A stretch of DNA of 64,000 bases from Pseudomonas sp. 30_B. Lineage in GTDB: Bacteria; Pseudomonadota; Gammaproteobacteria; Pseudomonadales; Pseudomonadaceae. Below are positions 52,675 to 60,994 of this stretch, in pieces. Both the position numbers and the translations under genes were made by a program. The stretch spans positions 1-64,000 of the forward strand of contig NZ_JAFGYY010000006.1 in the NCBI RefSeq assembly GCF_017491605.1. The letters are read 5' to 3'. Position 1 is the stretch's first letter; each line of letters opens with the position of its first letter. The notes under the pieces are model-generated. The model was not told where the DNA came from. It was given only the letters and a program-made list of their open reading frames with translations, and did no database searches.

Positions 52675-54107
52675 TCGGCCAACCCTCCCGCCAAACGAGC
52701 GGGCTCCGAGGAGCAGCGGGAGCGTCCCTGCACCTGCGCGAGGAAGGTCCGCAAGCTGTCGGCTACCGTTTCCATCGAGCAGAAATGCTGCATCCGCAGG
52801 CGCGCCGCCTGGGACATGCGTTCGTATCCCTGCGGGTCATCGTTGGCCAACCTGTAGCTGTCTCGGAACGCCAGCATCAGCGACTCCCAATTGAGCCGGT
52901 GCCGGTGCGTCACCAGCATACCGGTAGGGTCATGGGGCCAGCAGGTGGGTTCCAGTGCGCCCTTCAGGATGAAGCCCATGCGTCCGTCCAGGTAATCGGC
53001 CATCGCCGTATGGTCCGGGGCCAGCGCCGGCTTGCCGGCACACAGGAACTCCATCAACGGCAGGCACAGCCCTTCGCAGGAAGACGCGTTCACGTAGTAA
53101 TCGGTCGCCGCGACCATGGCCTGGTACTGCTCGTCCTCGAGGAAGCCATGCAGCACCACCACGCGGCAGGCGAAAGGCGCCAGGCGGGAAAGCAGGGTCA
53201 TCAGCACGACCCGGTAATGCTCCAGGTCATGGTGGGTCATCTTCACCAGCAGCACAGCGTCGGGCGTATCGCGGAATGCCCAGCAAAAGGCGGTGATCAG
53301 ATCGATCCAGTTCTTGCGGCCGTCGGCGGGATTGAGCACGGTGGTGTACACCACGCCGCACAGACTGACTTCCCGAGCTTCTGGAATAGCCGCCACGGGA
53401 GCAGGGGCTAGCGCCGGCTCGACGCCAAACACCTCGCGCTTCCAGCCCTCGAAGAGCGCGCGCGTCACCTGTACTCGTTGTTGCAAGCGCGAGGGCTTTG
53501 CCGGCTCGGGTTCAGGCTCTGGCGTCGGCGCGGCGACATCGGGGCGACGCACCAGGCCGTCGGCACTCAGACCCAGCAGCGGACTATCGATCACCACGCC
53601 ATTGAAAGGAATGCGTCGCTCACCCTGGCCCGGCCGACAGGCTGCTGGCGCGCCGAAACGCTCCCAGATCGGTGCGGGTACCGCCAGGACCGGCAGGTTC
53701 CGGTGGGCAGAGGTCACCAGCGCAGCCGCCTCGCGACTGGTGGCGATGGCGCCCTGGACCCGCTCGAACACATAGGCCCAGTCGTTGCGCGGGTCTCCCT
53801 CCCAGGCCACATCGGGAAGGCTGTCGAACTCCCAGGCGAACAACGGGACAGTCGGGCACTTCAACCCCAGCGGGGTCTGTTGCGGGGGACTGACGCTGAT
53901 GAACACCACCGGGCGAGTGGCGCGATGCCGCTCATAGAGGCTTTCGACTTCATCCAGGCTGCGGACCTCGACGACAGTCCCGATCTGACGCAGCGCCGGC
54001 AGAAACTCCTTGAGCAGAAAGTAGTAACTGTACTCCGGCTTGCCCAGCGAGCTGTGGATGGTGTCCTGGCTGATTTTCGAGCCAATGAGAATGAGCGTAT
54101 CCATCAT
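52671..54107 (-). CDS. Glycosyltransferase, tandem paralogue 2
   Basis: This 478-residue relative of the adjacent gene has SQDTIHSSLGKPEYSYYFLL at the start, PLFAWEFDSLPD, VYTTVLNPADGRKNWIDLIT, and E-x7-E in CEGLCLPLMEFLCAGKPALA. The N-terminal YSYYF.LKEFLP motif in both copies is not part of the usual GT4 fold and marks a distinct subgroup. Two ATG codons (54107 and 54104) are adjacent. It is the first gene of a five-gene minus-strand unit, and the 287-bp gap upstream holds the promoter. Confidence 0.8.
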   Translation of the reverse strand: MMDTLILIGSKISQDTIHSSLGKPEYSYYFLLKEFLPALRQIGTVVEVRSLDEVESLYERHRATRPVVFISVSPPQQTPLGLKCPTVPLFAWEFDSLPDVAWEGDPRNDWAYVFERVQGAIATSREAAALVTSAHRNLPVLAVPAPIWERFGAPAACRPGQGERRIPFNGVVIDSPLLGLSADGLVRRPDVAAPTPEPEPEPAKPSRLQQRVQVTRALFEGWKREVFGVEPALAPAPVAAIPEAREVSLCGVVYTTVLNPADGRKNWIDLITAFCWAFRDTPDAVLLVKMTHHDLEHYRVVLMTLLSRLAPFACRVVVLHGFLEDEQYQAMVAATDYYVNASSCEGLCLPLMEFLCAGKPALAPDHTAMADYLDGRMGFILKGALEPTCWPHDPTGMLVTHRHRLNWESLMLAFRDSYRLANDDPQGYERMSQAARLRMQHFCSMETVADSLRTFLAQVQGRSRCSSEPARLAGGLAE

Positions 54108-54263
54108 GATGCAACCGCAGGCCCCGCTCCTGCGCGGTTCTTATTATCGATGCAGCCGGTGCCGCCACTGCGAATTTCTGGAGTAAGGGGTGCATAGCAC
54201 CAGTTCTTCGCCGCGCTGGCAAGAGCCTTTCCGCTGTGAGTACAGATGGGGCGATAACCAGGC

Positions 54264-54330
54264 AATACAGTTGCGAACTTCCTGGAACTGACCCAGAACA
54301 ATCACTCTCCGCTGTGACTGGCGAGTCACC
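54264..54330. promoter_or_regulatory. TACAGT site and palindrome upstream of the second DUF1127 gene
   Basis: AATACAGTTGCGAACT (54264-54279) resembles the AATACAGTGCAACTGT found before the first DUF1127 gene. GTGACT-ggcg-AGTCAC (54315-54330) is a six-pair inverted repeat 65 bp before the start codon. Together they suggest common control of the two DUF1127 genes. Confidence 0.4.
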
Positions 54331-54394
54331 CCACCTCCACCCAATCATGTCCTCCCATACCACTCGCTCCCCAAAGGAGCCGGAGGACACCGCC

Positions 54395-54592
54395 ATGGAA
54401 CACGCCCTCGCCCGACCGGCAACCAACCCGCGCACCGGGATGCAACGCACCCTCTGGAAATTGCTGCGCCAGTGGCAGCAGAACACCCGCACCCGCCGCC
54501 AGCTGGCCGAGTTGGACAGCCGGCAACTGGCCGATATCGGCGTCAGTCACAGCGAGCGCGTGGGTGAGATCTCGAAGCCCTTCTGGCGCTGA
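54395..54592 (+). CDS. DUF1127 small basic protein, second copy
   Basis: This 65-residue protein has the core RRQLAELDSRQLADIGVSHS and ends EISKPFWR, like the copy at 33.2 kb. ATG 54395 follows GGAGGACACCGCC, a good ribosome site. It is divergent from the glycosyltransferase unit. The paired copies at the two borders of the polysaccharide island might be remnants of a duplication or might mark recombination points. Confidence 0.85.
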   Translation: MEHALARPATNPRTGMQRTLWKLLRQWQQNTRTRRQLAELDSRQLADIGVSHSERVGEISKPFWR

Positions 54593-54638
54593 GCTCTGGT
54601 GACTCGCATCAGTCTTGGTTAGTCTGTGCTCCAGTAGA

Positions 54639-54660
54639 GTGGCCCCCCGGCCACCTTTTT
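54639..54660 (+). terminator. Terminator between DUF1127 and DUF2388 genes
   Basis: GTGGCC (54639-54644), loop CCCC, GGCCAC (54649-54654), then CTTTTT. It ends only 23 bp before the first DUF2388 start codon, so that operon may depend on controlled read-through. Confidence 0.8.
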
Positions 54661-54682
54661 GTGCTTAATCCGGAGCCACTTC

Positions 54683-55003
54683 ATGAAGAAAAGCCTGCAA
54701 TTGATTGCTGCAGCCACCCTGCTCGGCTGCGCTACCGGCGCCTTTGCCACCAGTTTCGTCTACACCACCGACATGACGGTGCGTGCCACCGGCGCCACCT
54801 CCGACGCCACCTCCAACATCAGCAACTCCTTCAAGGACGACAAGATCGTTCTCGAAGCCAAGGACGATGCTGCCACCTTCGTGGCCAGCCAGGGCGACAT
54901 CCGCGGCGCCCACCTGGAAGCCGCCCTGCGCCACATCCGCACCAAGATGCCGGCCCTGGCCGCCAACGACCAACAGCTGGCACAGGCCATCCTGACCATC
55001 TGA
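54683..55003 (+). CDS. DUF2388 exported protein 1
   Basis: This 106-residue protein has a Sec signal peptide (KKSLQLIAAATLLGCATGAFA). The mature part carries the DUF2388 core DDKIVLEAKDDAATFVASQG and RGAHLEAALRHIR. No enzyme motif is visible; it is probably periplasmic. ATG 54683 follows CGGAG. It is the first of three related genes placed before a large Lnb_N-type protein. Confidence 0.85.
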   Translation: MKKSLQLIAAATLLGCATGAFATSFVYTTDMTVRATGATSDATSNISNSFKDDKIVLEAKDDAATFVASQGDIRGAHLEAALRHIRTKMPALAANDQQLAQAILTI

Positions 55004-55103
55004 TGCCCCGCCGCGCCGGGCACTCCGCCCGGCGCGCCGCGCTGGCCCTCGGCCACGCATTCCGTTAGCCTTGGCGGTCGTGCTTTTCCGATCATTTCCG
55101 CCC

Positions 55104-55397
55104 ATGCGCCCTCTGCTGATCCTGCTACCGCTGTCGTTCCTCGCCCTGCCTGCCCTGGCATTCGACCAGACGACCCAGTTCCCGGTACGGACCAGCTATA
55201 TCACCAGCAAACTGACCAGCGCGCCGTTCGAGAACAAGCTGCTGCGCAGCGCCCGTGACGACGCGGCAGGCTTCATCGCCACCGCTGGCGAGCTGCGTGG
55301 TGCGCGTCTCGAAGCGGCGCTGCACTGGCTGCGCGAACGCCACCCGGCGCTTGCGGCGAATGATCGGGAACTGGCCGAAGCGATTCTTGCCCAATAA
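55104..55397 (+). CDS. DUF2388 exported protein 2
   Basis: This 97-residue protein has a short signal peptide (RPLLILLPLSFLALPALA) and the core ENKLLRSARDDAAGFIATAG and RGARLEAALHWLRERHP, ending LAEAILAQ. It shares the DDAA...RGA.LEAA pattern with its two neighbours. No clear ribosome site precedes ATG 55104, so it may depend on upstream translation or an upstream start. Confidence 0.82.
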   Translation: MRPLLILLPLSFLALPALAFDQTTQFPVRTSYITSKLTSAPFENKLLRSARDDAAGFIATAGELRGARLEAALHWLRERHPALAANDRELAEAILAQ

Positions 55398-55434
55398 GTC
55401 GTGAGCAGCTCCTGCTGCCCTTTCGGAGACATCC

Positions 55435-55770
55435 ATGCGCCTCAGCTCGATTTCCAAGAGCCCCCTGATCCTCGGTCTGCTGCTCGCCGCCTGCGCTTCC
55501 GGCGCACAGGCGCAGTCGGTGATTCGCGTGTTCAACATCACCACCAACGCCTTCGCCCGCAGCATCGACTTCACCTCGGACACCACCACCTCCGTGCGCG
55601 ACATGAAGATCGTCCAGGAAGCCCGTGACGACGCCGCCAGCTTCGTCGGCAGCGATGGCGCCATCCGCGGCGCCCAACTGGAAGCCGCGTTCAAGGCACT
55701 GCGCGCAGACGTGCCGCAGGCGCGTGAGGCCTCCGACCAGGCCCTGGCCGAAGCCATTCTCGCTCTGTGA
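55435..55770 (+). CDS. DUF2388 exported protein 3
   Basis: This 111-residue protein has a signal peptide (SPLILGLLLAACASGAQA) and the core RDMKIVQEARDDAASFVGSD and RGAQLEAAFKALRADVP. The signal contains LLLAAC, which could be a lipobox, so it may be a lipoprotein unlike copies 1 and 2. Its stop overlaps the GTG of the next gene (GTGA), which links it functionally to that large protein. Confidence 0.83.
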   Translation: MRLSSISKSPLILGLLLAACASGAQAQSVIRVFNITTNAFARSIDFTSDTTTSVRDMKIVQEARDDAASFVGSDGAIRGAQLEAAFKALRADVPQAREASDQALAEAILAL

Positions 55771-57725
55771 AACGCCGGGTTGGCCGCTGGCTGGCGGCCC
55801 TTGCACTGATCGTCGCCGCCAGCAGCCAAGCCTCGCTCCGCCTGGAGCTCGACACCGACGGATTGACCGACCCCCAGCGCCAGGCCAGCCAGCAACTGCT
55901 GGACGAGGCCCTGCAAACGCTGCCGGCCACTTTCGTCGAACGCCTCGACCGCACCGTCGAGGTGCAGTGGCGCGATGACCTGCCCAGCAACGGCATGGGC
56001 CGCGCCCTGCGTCCAGATGCCATCGCCCTGAGCAACCGCTACCTCGCGGCGCTCACCGACGGCAGCGCGGCCACCCAACAGACCGGTCGTACCCACGGCA
56101 CCCTGCGCCGCGAACTGCTGGCTGCCCTGCTCCACGAGCTCACCCACCTCTACGACCGCGCCCGCCTCTGGGATGCCGACGAAGCCCGCGTCATCCGCCG
56201 CTGCACGATGCGCGACAAGAGCCTCGGCCGCGTCGGCGCGCCGGGCGAGTGCCGCACCCAGACCGGTCGCCGCTTCACCCTAAGCGACGATCCACGCCTG
56301 CTCGACCTGGCCGGCTGGCCGCAGTACGCCGGCAAACATGGCGAACGCGAGCAGCACAATCGCTTCGTGCTGCGCAGCCCGGACCGCTACGAGCTGAGCA
56401 ACCCGCGCGAGTACGTCGCGGTCAACATGGAGTACTTCCTCCTCGACCCGAGCTACGCCTGCCGCCGGCCCGCGCTGTACCGCTACTATGCCTCGCGCTT
56501 CGGCGAGCGCCCGCACGACGCATGCGCCAGCAGCTACGCCTACCTCAATGCCGGCCGCGACTTCGGTCAGCAGCCGCTGGGCTACCTCGACCCCGAGCGG
56601 GTCTACGAGGTGGACTACTTCATCGCCGAGGCCAACGCCGACATCGCCAGCCGCTGGGGCCACACCATGCTGCGCCTGGTGGTCTGCGCACCGGGCCGCC
56701 CGCGCGGGCCGGACTGCCGCCTGGACCTCGACCAGCACCTGGTGCTGTCCTTCCGCGCCTTCGTCGGCGACCTGCAGCTCTCCAGCTGGGACGGCCTGAC
56801 CGGCGCCTACCCGTCGCGGCTGTTCGTGCTGCCGCTGTCGCAGGTGATCGAGGAATACACCAAGGTCGAGCTGCGCAGCCTGGCCTCGATCCCGCTGCGC
56901 CTGAGCCGCGACGAGATCAATGGCCTGGTAGAACGCTCCGCGCAGAGTCACTGGAGCTACGACGGCAATTACTACTTCCTGTCCAACAACTGCGCCGTGG
57001 AGACGCTCAAGCTCCTGCGCAGCGGCATCCAGCGGCAAAGCCTGCAGAGCATGGACAGCATTACCCCCTACGGCGTGCTCGGCCTGCTGGAGAACCAGGG
57101 AATCGCCGACCCGAGCGTGCTGGACAACCCCAAGGAAGCCCTGCGCCTGGGCTATCGCTTCGACTCCTTCCGCGACCGTTATCAGGCGATGTTCGACGTG
57201 CTGAAAAAACGCCTGGACGTCCCCCAGGACAAGGTCGAGGACTGGCTCGCTCTGCCCGCCACCGAACGCCGCCCCTGGTTCGACAAGGCCGACCTGCGCG
57301 CCAGTGCCGCCCTGCTCCTGCTCGAACAGGCCTCGCTGCGCCGCCAGCTGCTGCTGGCCCAGGACGAGCTCAAGCAGCTCTACCTGAGCAACCGTGACGA
57401 CCTGAGCGCCGACACACGCCTGGCCACCGCCGGCAAGACGTTGCAGCAGATCCTCGACGACAGCGGCTTCCTCAGTCGCCCGGCGGAGCTGCTCGACGGT
57501 GGCTACGGGCTGCCCCAAGCGAAGGAAACCACCACCCTCGAACAGCAGACCCAGCAACGGCAGAAGCGCCTGCGCCAGCTCAGCGACAACCTCGACCGCG
57601 AGGTGCGCGCCCTGCTCACGCCGGAGCGACGCGAGGAGCTGGCCGCGCTGGAGGCCAACACCAAGCAGATCGGCGCGCACCTGCGCGCACTGCACAAGGC
57701 AGCGGGTGGGTTCGAGCTGCCCTGA
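55767..57725 (+). CDS. Large periplasmic protein with HExxH and Lnb_N (DUF4105) domains
   Basis: This 652-residue protein has an N-terminal signal (RWLAALALIVAASSQA). Residues 123-127 are HELTH, followed by acidic residues in NPREYVAVNMEYFL (Glu215, Glu222), an outline typical of zincins. The central domain has WGHTMLRLVV (His299) and FLSNNCAVETLKLL (Cys409), the His and Cys of Lnb_N/DUF4105, a papain-like fold found in Bacteroides lipoprotein N-acyltransferase. The last 170 residues are helical coiled-coil-like. Start is GTG 55767, coupled to DUF2388 copy 3. It may process or acylate envelope proteins. Confidence 0.75.
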   Translation: MKRRVGRWLAALALIVAASSQASLRLELDTDGLTDPQRQASQQLLDEALQTLPATFVERLDRTVEVQWRDDLPSNGMGRALRPDAIALSNRYLAALTDGSAATQQTGRTHGTLRRELLAALLHELTHLYDRARLWDADEARVIRRCTMRDKSLGRVGAPGECRTQTGRRFTLSDDPRLLDLAGWPQYAGKHGEREQHNRFVLRSPDRYELSNPREYVAVNMEYFLLDPSYACRRPALYRYYASRFGERPHDACASSYAYLNAGRDFGQQPLGYLDPERVYEVDYFIAEANADIASRWGHTMLRLVVCAPGRPRGPDCRLDLDQHLVLSFRAFVGDLQLSSWDGLTGAYPSRLFVLPLSQVIEEYTKVELRSLASIPLRLSRDEINGLVERSAQSHWSYDGNYYFLSNNCAVETLKLLRSGIQRQSLQSMDSITPYGVLGLLENQGIADPSVLDNPKEALRLGYRFDSFRDRYQAMFDVLKKRLDVPQDKVEDWLALPATERRPWFDKADLRASAALLLLEQASLRRQLLLAQDELKQLYLSNRDDLSADTRLATAGKTLQQILDDSGFLSRPAELLDGGYGLPQAKETTTLEQQTQQRQKRLRQLSDNLDREVRALLTPERREELAALEANTKQIGAHLRALHKAAGGFELP

Positions 57726-57733
57726 CGGCTTCT

Positions 57734-57849
57734 TAGGAGCGGACTCCGTCCGCGATCCGCAGGCGCACGCCTAGGCGGTTCGCGAGCAAGCTCGCTCCTA
57801 CGAAGAGCGACGCAACGTGCTACCTGTAGGAGCGAGCTTGCTCGCGAAC
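57734..57849. repeat. Cluster of three REP elements
   Basis: TAGGAGCGGACTCCGTCCGC (from 57734), GCGAGCAAGCTCGCTCCTAC (to 57801) and GTAGGAGCGAGCTTGCTCGC (from 57826) lie between two convergent genes. They fill nearly the whole gap and may act as the transcription barrier. Confidence 0.88.
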
Positions 57850-57865
57850 AGAGCCTCCGGCAGAA

Positions 57866-58267
57866 CTAAAGTTTCTCCTCCCACTCCTCCGGCAACTGCT
57901 CGTCCAGGTGAATCCATGGCAGCCGGCTCTTCACCCAGATGTGCCGGTCCGGGACCACATCGGCGACCTCATCCAGTGTCGCGGTGGTGATGTCCAGGGA
58001 GTCCGGCGCGAGGTCGGTGAACAACGCCAGCTGCGCCCCACAGTTGGCGCAGAAGTAACGCACACAGGACGTCGAGGACCGGTACTCGGCAGGCTCGCCG
58101 GCGGTCCAGCGAAAGCGCTCCAGCGGCACCGTGACCCAGGTGGTGACGATGCCGCCGGTGGTGCGCCGGCAGATCGAGCAGTGGCAATGCGCAACGTCCG
58201 CAAGCTCGGCGTTGCACGCGTAGCGCAGCTGTCCGCAGTGGCAGCCGCCCTGGTGTATTGCGCCCAT
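57866..58267 (-). CDS. GFA/CENP-V family zinc protein
   Basis: This 133-residue protein has Cys9-x-Cys11 (GGCHCG), Cys28-x-Cys30-x2-Cys33 (CHCSIC) and a CANCG motif, the zinc ligands of the glutathione-dependent formaldehyde-activating (GFA) fold. The fold is shared by many paralogues with no proven activity, so formaldehyde use is not certain. It lies 15 bp past the dioxygenase gene stop and is probably the last gene of that unit. Confidence 0.85.
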   Translation of the reverse strand: MGAIHQGGCHCGQLRYACNAELADVAHCHCSICRRTTGGIVTTWVTVPLERFRWTAGEPAEYRSSTSCVRYFCANCGAQLALFTDLAPDSLDITTATLDEVADVVPDRHIWVKSRLPWIHLDEQLPEEWEEKL

Positions 58268-58282
58268 GGGTAATCCTCCGTT

Positions 58283-59014
58283 TCAGTCGTATTCGGCGGC
58301 TTCGTGATCGCCCAGCAGCCGCCGTTGACGCGGCGTGCAGGCGGCCAGCACCTCGGGGTTGAAGACCCAGTCCAGGTAGGGTGAAAACTTCTGCGCGACC
58401 ATGCGCCGCCCGTAATGCACCTGCAGCAGGTAGCGCGTGCGCTGGCTCAGGTTGCGGCTACCGGCGTGCCAGAGGTCACTACGGAACAGCAGGCAATCGC
58501 CGGCGCGGCACAACACCGGCTCGGCCACCCTGCCCCGCCATTCGCGCTCGTCCGGGTGAGGTGCCCGGCCGGCGCGATGGCTGCCGGGGATGATCCAGGT
58601 CGGACACAGCGTTTCGTCGATGTCGTCGAGATAGATCTGCGCAGTGCAGATCGACATCGGCAGCTCGAAGCCCGACTCCAGCAGCTCCGCCGGCAGCGCG
58701 ACGGGCAGGTAGTCCTGATGCATCTCTGCGCCGATGAAGCCGGGATGGCAGCGCCAGGCCGTCTGGCCGATCACATGGCAGTCCTCGCCCAATGCCGCCT
58801 CGGCCAGTTCGATGAGGCCCGGCGGGTCGAGGTACGGCAGCCAGCGTGGCGAACGGTTGAACACGCACTTGTAGTGATCCACCAACCCTTCGTAGTCCCA
58901 GTGGATCGGCCGCAGACCATCGATCAGCGACCGCACCTCCTCCACCTGGCGGGCATCCAGCAGGCCGCGCAGCAGAACGAAACCGTCCTCGTGCAGAGCC
59001 TGTAATGCGTTCAT
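58283..59014 (-). CDS. Phytanoyl-CoA dioxygenase (PhyH) family Fe(II)/2-oxoglutarate oxygenase
   Basis: This 243-residue protein has a double-stranded beta-helix with His99-x-Asp101 (GAEMHQDYLP), the distal His183 in FRSDLWHAGSRN, and a basic residue further on for 2-oxoglutarate. The small substrate is unknown. ATG 59014 overlaps the upstream LysR stop (ATGA), so it is translated with the regulator. It could be an extra step in guanidino compound use, but no direct link is seen. Confidence 0.85.
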   Translation of the reverse strand: MNALQALHEDGFVLLRGLLDARQVEEVRSLIDGLRPIHWDYEGLVDHYKCVFNRSPRWLPYLDPPGLIELAEAALGEDCHVIGQTAWRCHPGFIGAEMHQDYLPVALPAELLESGFELPMSICTAQIYLDDIDETLCPTWIIPGSHRAGRAPHPDEREWRGRVAEPVLCRAGDCLLFRSDLWHAGSRNLSQRTRYLLQVHYGRRMVAQKFSPYLDWVFNPEVLAACTPRQRRLLGDHEAAEYD

Positions 59015-59937
59015 GCTGACAGCCCTCCATTGCCCAGCTGCGCCTGGGCCTGTAGCAGGGCATCGAGGAAGGCCGCGACCGCTTCCCCCGGCTCGGCGCC
59101 CTGGCGGGTCACGCAGTGGAACTCGGACACGTACGCCAGCTGCGCCGGCCGGATCGCCCGCAAGCGGCCCTCGGCCACCCACTCGGCGGCGTAGTGACTC
59201 GGCAGGTAGCCGATGAAGGTGCCGCTGAATACCAGGTTGGCGATGGCCTCCATGCTGTAGGCATTGGTCGTGCGCCTGAACACCAGCCCGTGGGGCCGCT
59301 GGCTCTCGGCCATGTAGCCTCGTCCGACGTAGTCGGCGGCGCAGATGGCTTCCAGCGAAGGCTCGTCGTCCTGTCGTCCGTAGAATGGGTGTTCGCGGGC
59401 GCAGTAGAGGTTCTGCTCCTCGCGGAACAGCGACTGGTAGCGCAGCCCGGACAGCCGGTGGTGGAAGGCGCCGATGGCCAGTTGCAGGCGCTCTTCCAGC
59501 ACGGCGTTTTCCAGCTCGTCCGGTCGTTGGGTATGCAGGTTCAGGCGCACGCGGGGGTTGCCCTGGCGGAACAGCCGGATGGCCAGTGGCAGCGGCCAGC
59601 AGTGCTGGCCAAGCACCCCGTCGACGCAACCCAGGTGCAAGGTTTCACGGTCGCGCCCGCCAAGGCCGGTGACCTGCTCACGGAAGCGCTCGATATCGGT
59701 GAACAGCACCAGCGCCGCCTCGTACAACTCCTGGCCTTCCTCGGTGAGCTGGAAGCCACTGCTGCCACGTCGGCACAGCGAATAGCCCAGGCGCAGTTCC
59801 AGATCGCGCACCAGTACGCTCAGGCGCGACAGGCTGGTGTTCAGGCGCACCTGGGCGGCCGTGAAGCCGCCGGCCTCGACGATGGTGCAGAAGGTGCGCA
59901 GCAGGCGCAGGTCGATATCGGAAAGATTGCCCAGCAT
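59011..59937 (-). CDS. gpuR: LysR-family regulator, probably GpuR
   Basis: This 308-residue LysR protein starts LSDIDLRLLRTFCTIVEAGG with the winged helix and has a C-terminal effector domain. Position after gpuA matches gpuR of P. aeruginosa (PA0289). Its closest visible relative in the window is BauR: both share the N-terminus, the CREHPF/CREHPL segment and IGYLP.HYAAEWVAEGR. It probably senses 3-guanidinopropionate. The gap to gpuA is 74 bp, with no obvious terminator. Confidence 0.8.
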   Translation of the reverse strand: MLGNLSDIDLRLLRTFCTIVEAGGFTAAQVRLNTSLSRLSVLVRDLELRLGYSLCRRGSSGFQLTEEGQELYEAALVLFTDIERFREQVTGLGGRDRETLHLGCVDGVLGQHCWPLPLAIRLFRQGNPRVRLNLHTQRPDELENAVLEERLQLAIGAFHHRLSGLRYQSLFREEQNLYCAREHPFYGRQDDEPSLEAICAADYVGRGYMAESQRPHGLVFRRTTNAYSMEAIANLVFSGTFIGYLPSHYAAEWVAEGRLRAIRPAQLAYVSEFHCVTRQGAEPGEAVAAFLDALLQAQAQLGNGGLSA

Positions 59938-60011
59938 GGGAGTTCTCGCGGCGGCGACGCAGGCTTTTGGTTATAGCGCCGAGGACGCCGCCCCGTGAAC
60001 CCCCACGGCGG

Positions 60012-60968
60012 TCAGCGGCGCGCTGCCAGCGAGTCGGCCAGCACGCAGAGCAGCTCGAACATCATGGTGGCGCCCACCAGCGCGGTCGCCCCGCCCTGGT
60101 CGAAGGGCGGCGAGACTTCCACCACGTCGGCGCCAATCAGGTTCAGCCCCTGCAGGCCACGGATCATGTGCTGCGCCTGCAGCGTGGTCATGCCGCCGAT
60201 CTCCGGCGTGCCGGTGCCGGGGGCGAAGGCCGGGTCGAGCACATCGACGTCGAAGGTCACGTAGGTCGGCTCCTGCCCTACCACGCGACGAACTTCGGCG
60301 AGCGTCGCCTCTACACCCAGGTCGGCGAACTCTTCCATGTGGATCACGCGGATGCCTTGCTCATGGGCAAAGGCTTCGTCGTCCGCGTCGTAGATCGAAC
60401 CACGGATGCCGACCTGCACCGTCCGCTTAGGGTCCAGCAGCCCTTCCTCGATGGCACGGCGGAACGGCGTGCCATGGGTGTAAGGGTTGTCGCCGAAGTA
60501 GCGGTCGTTGGTGTCGGAATGGGCGTCGAAATGCACCATGCCGATCGGCCGCTCGGCGGCCAGCGCACGGAAGATCGGCAGGGTCACCAGGTGGTCGCCG
60601 CCCACCGACAGCGGCACAGCGCCCGCCGCATGAATGCGTCGGTAGAAGCCTTCGATGCGCTTGAGCGAATCGAGCAGGTCGATGGGGTTCACCGGCGCAT
60701 CGCCGATGTCGCCGACACGCACCAGGTCGTAGGGCGCAATGCGGCTGACGTGGTGCACCTTGCGCATCAGACTCGACTGGTTGCGTACCTCGCGCGGGCC
60801 GTGGCGGGCGCCGGCGCGGTTGGTGGTGCCGCCGTCCCAGGGCACGCCGAGCAGCGCGATGTCCACCTGCGCCGGGTCCTCGAAGATCGGCAGGCGCATG
60901 AAGCTGGGGATGCCGGCGAAGCGGGGAATCTCGGCGGCGTCCATGGGCTGGGGAAAGTCATGGTTCAT
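60012..60968 (-). CDS. gpuA: Guanidino-acid ureohydrolase, probably 3-guanidinopropionase GpuA
   Basis: This 318-residue protein of the agmatinase/arginase fold has both manganese ligand sets: His126 in GGDHLVTL; Asp148, His150 and Asp152 in HFDAHSDTND; Asp240 and Asp242 in TFDVDVLDP. Length and neighbours (symporter upstream, LysR downstream) match gpuA (PA0288), which splits 3-guanidinopropionate into beta-alanine and urea. The paralogue gbuA uses 4-guanidinobutyrate, so the substrate needs confirmation. AGGAG lies eight bases before ATG 60968. Confidence 0.85.
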   Translation of the reverse strand: MNHDFPQPMDAAEIPRFAGIPSFMRLPIFEDPAQVDIALLGVPWDGGTTNRAGARHGPREVRNQSSLMRKVHHVSRIAPYDLVRVGDIGDAPVNPIDLLDSLKRIEGFYRRIHAAGAVPLSVGGDHLVTLPIFRALAAERPIGMVHFDAHSDTNDRYFGDNPYTHGTPFRRAIEEGLLDPKRTVQVGIRGSIYDADDEAFAHEQGIRVIHMEEFADLGVEATLAEVRRVVGQEPTYVTFDVDVLDPAFAPGTGTPEIGGMTTLQAQHMIRGLQGLNLIGADVVEVSPPFDQGGATALVGATMMFELLCVLADSLAARR

Positions 60969-60994
60969 GGGGCGTCTCCTGATGGGAAAGGGTT

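Noticed and set aside
59015..59629. N-terminal extension of the PhyH frame
   Set aside because: The added residues lie antiparallel in frame to LysR coding DNA on the same strand and show no domain; ATG 59014 overlaps the regulator stop in a normal coupled way.
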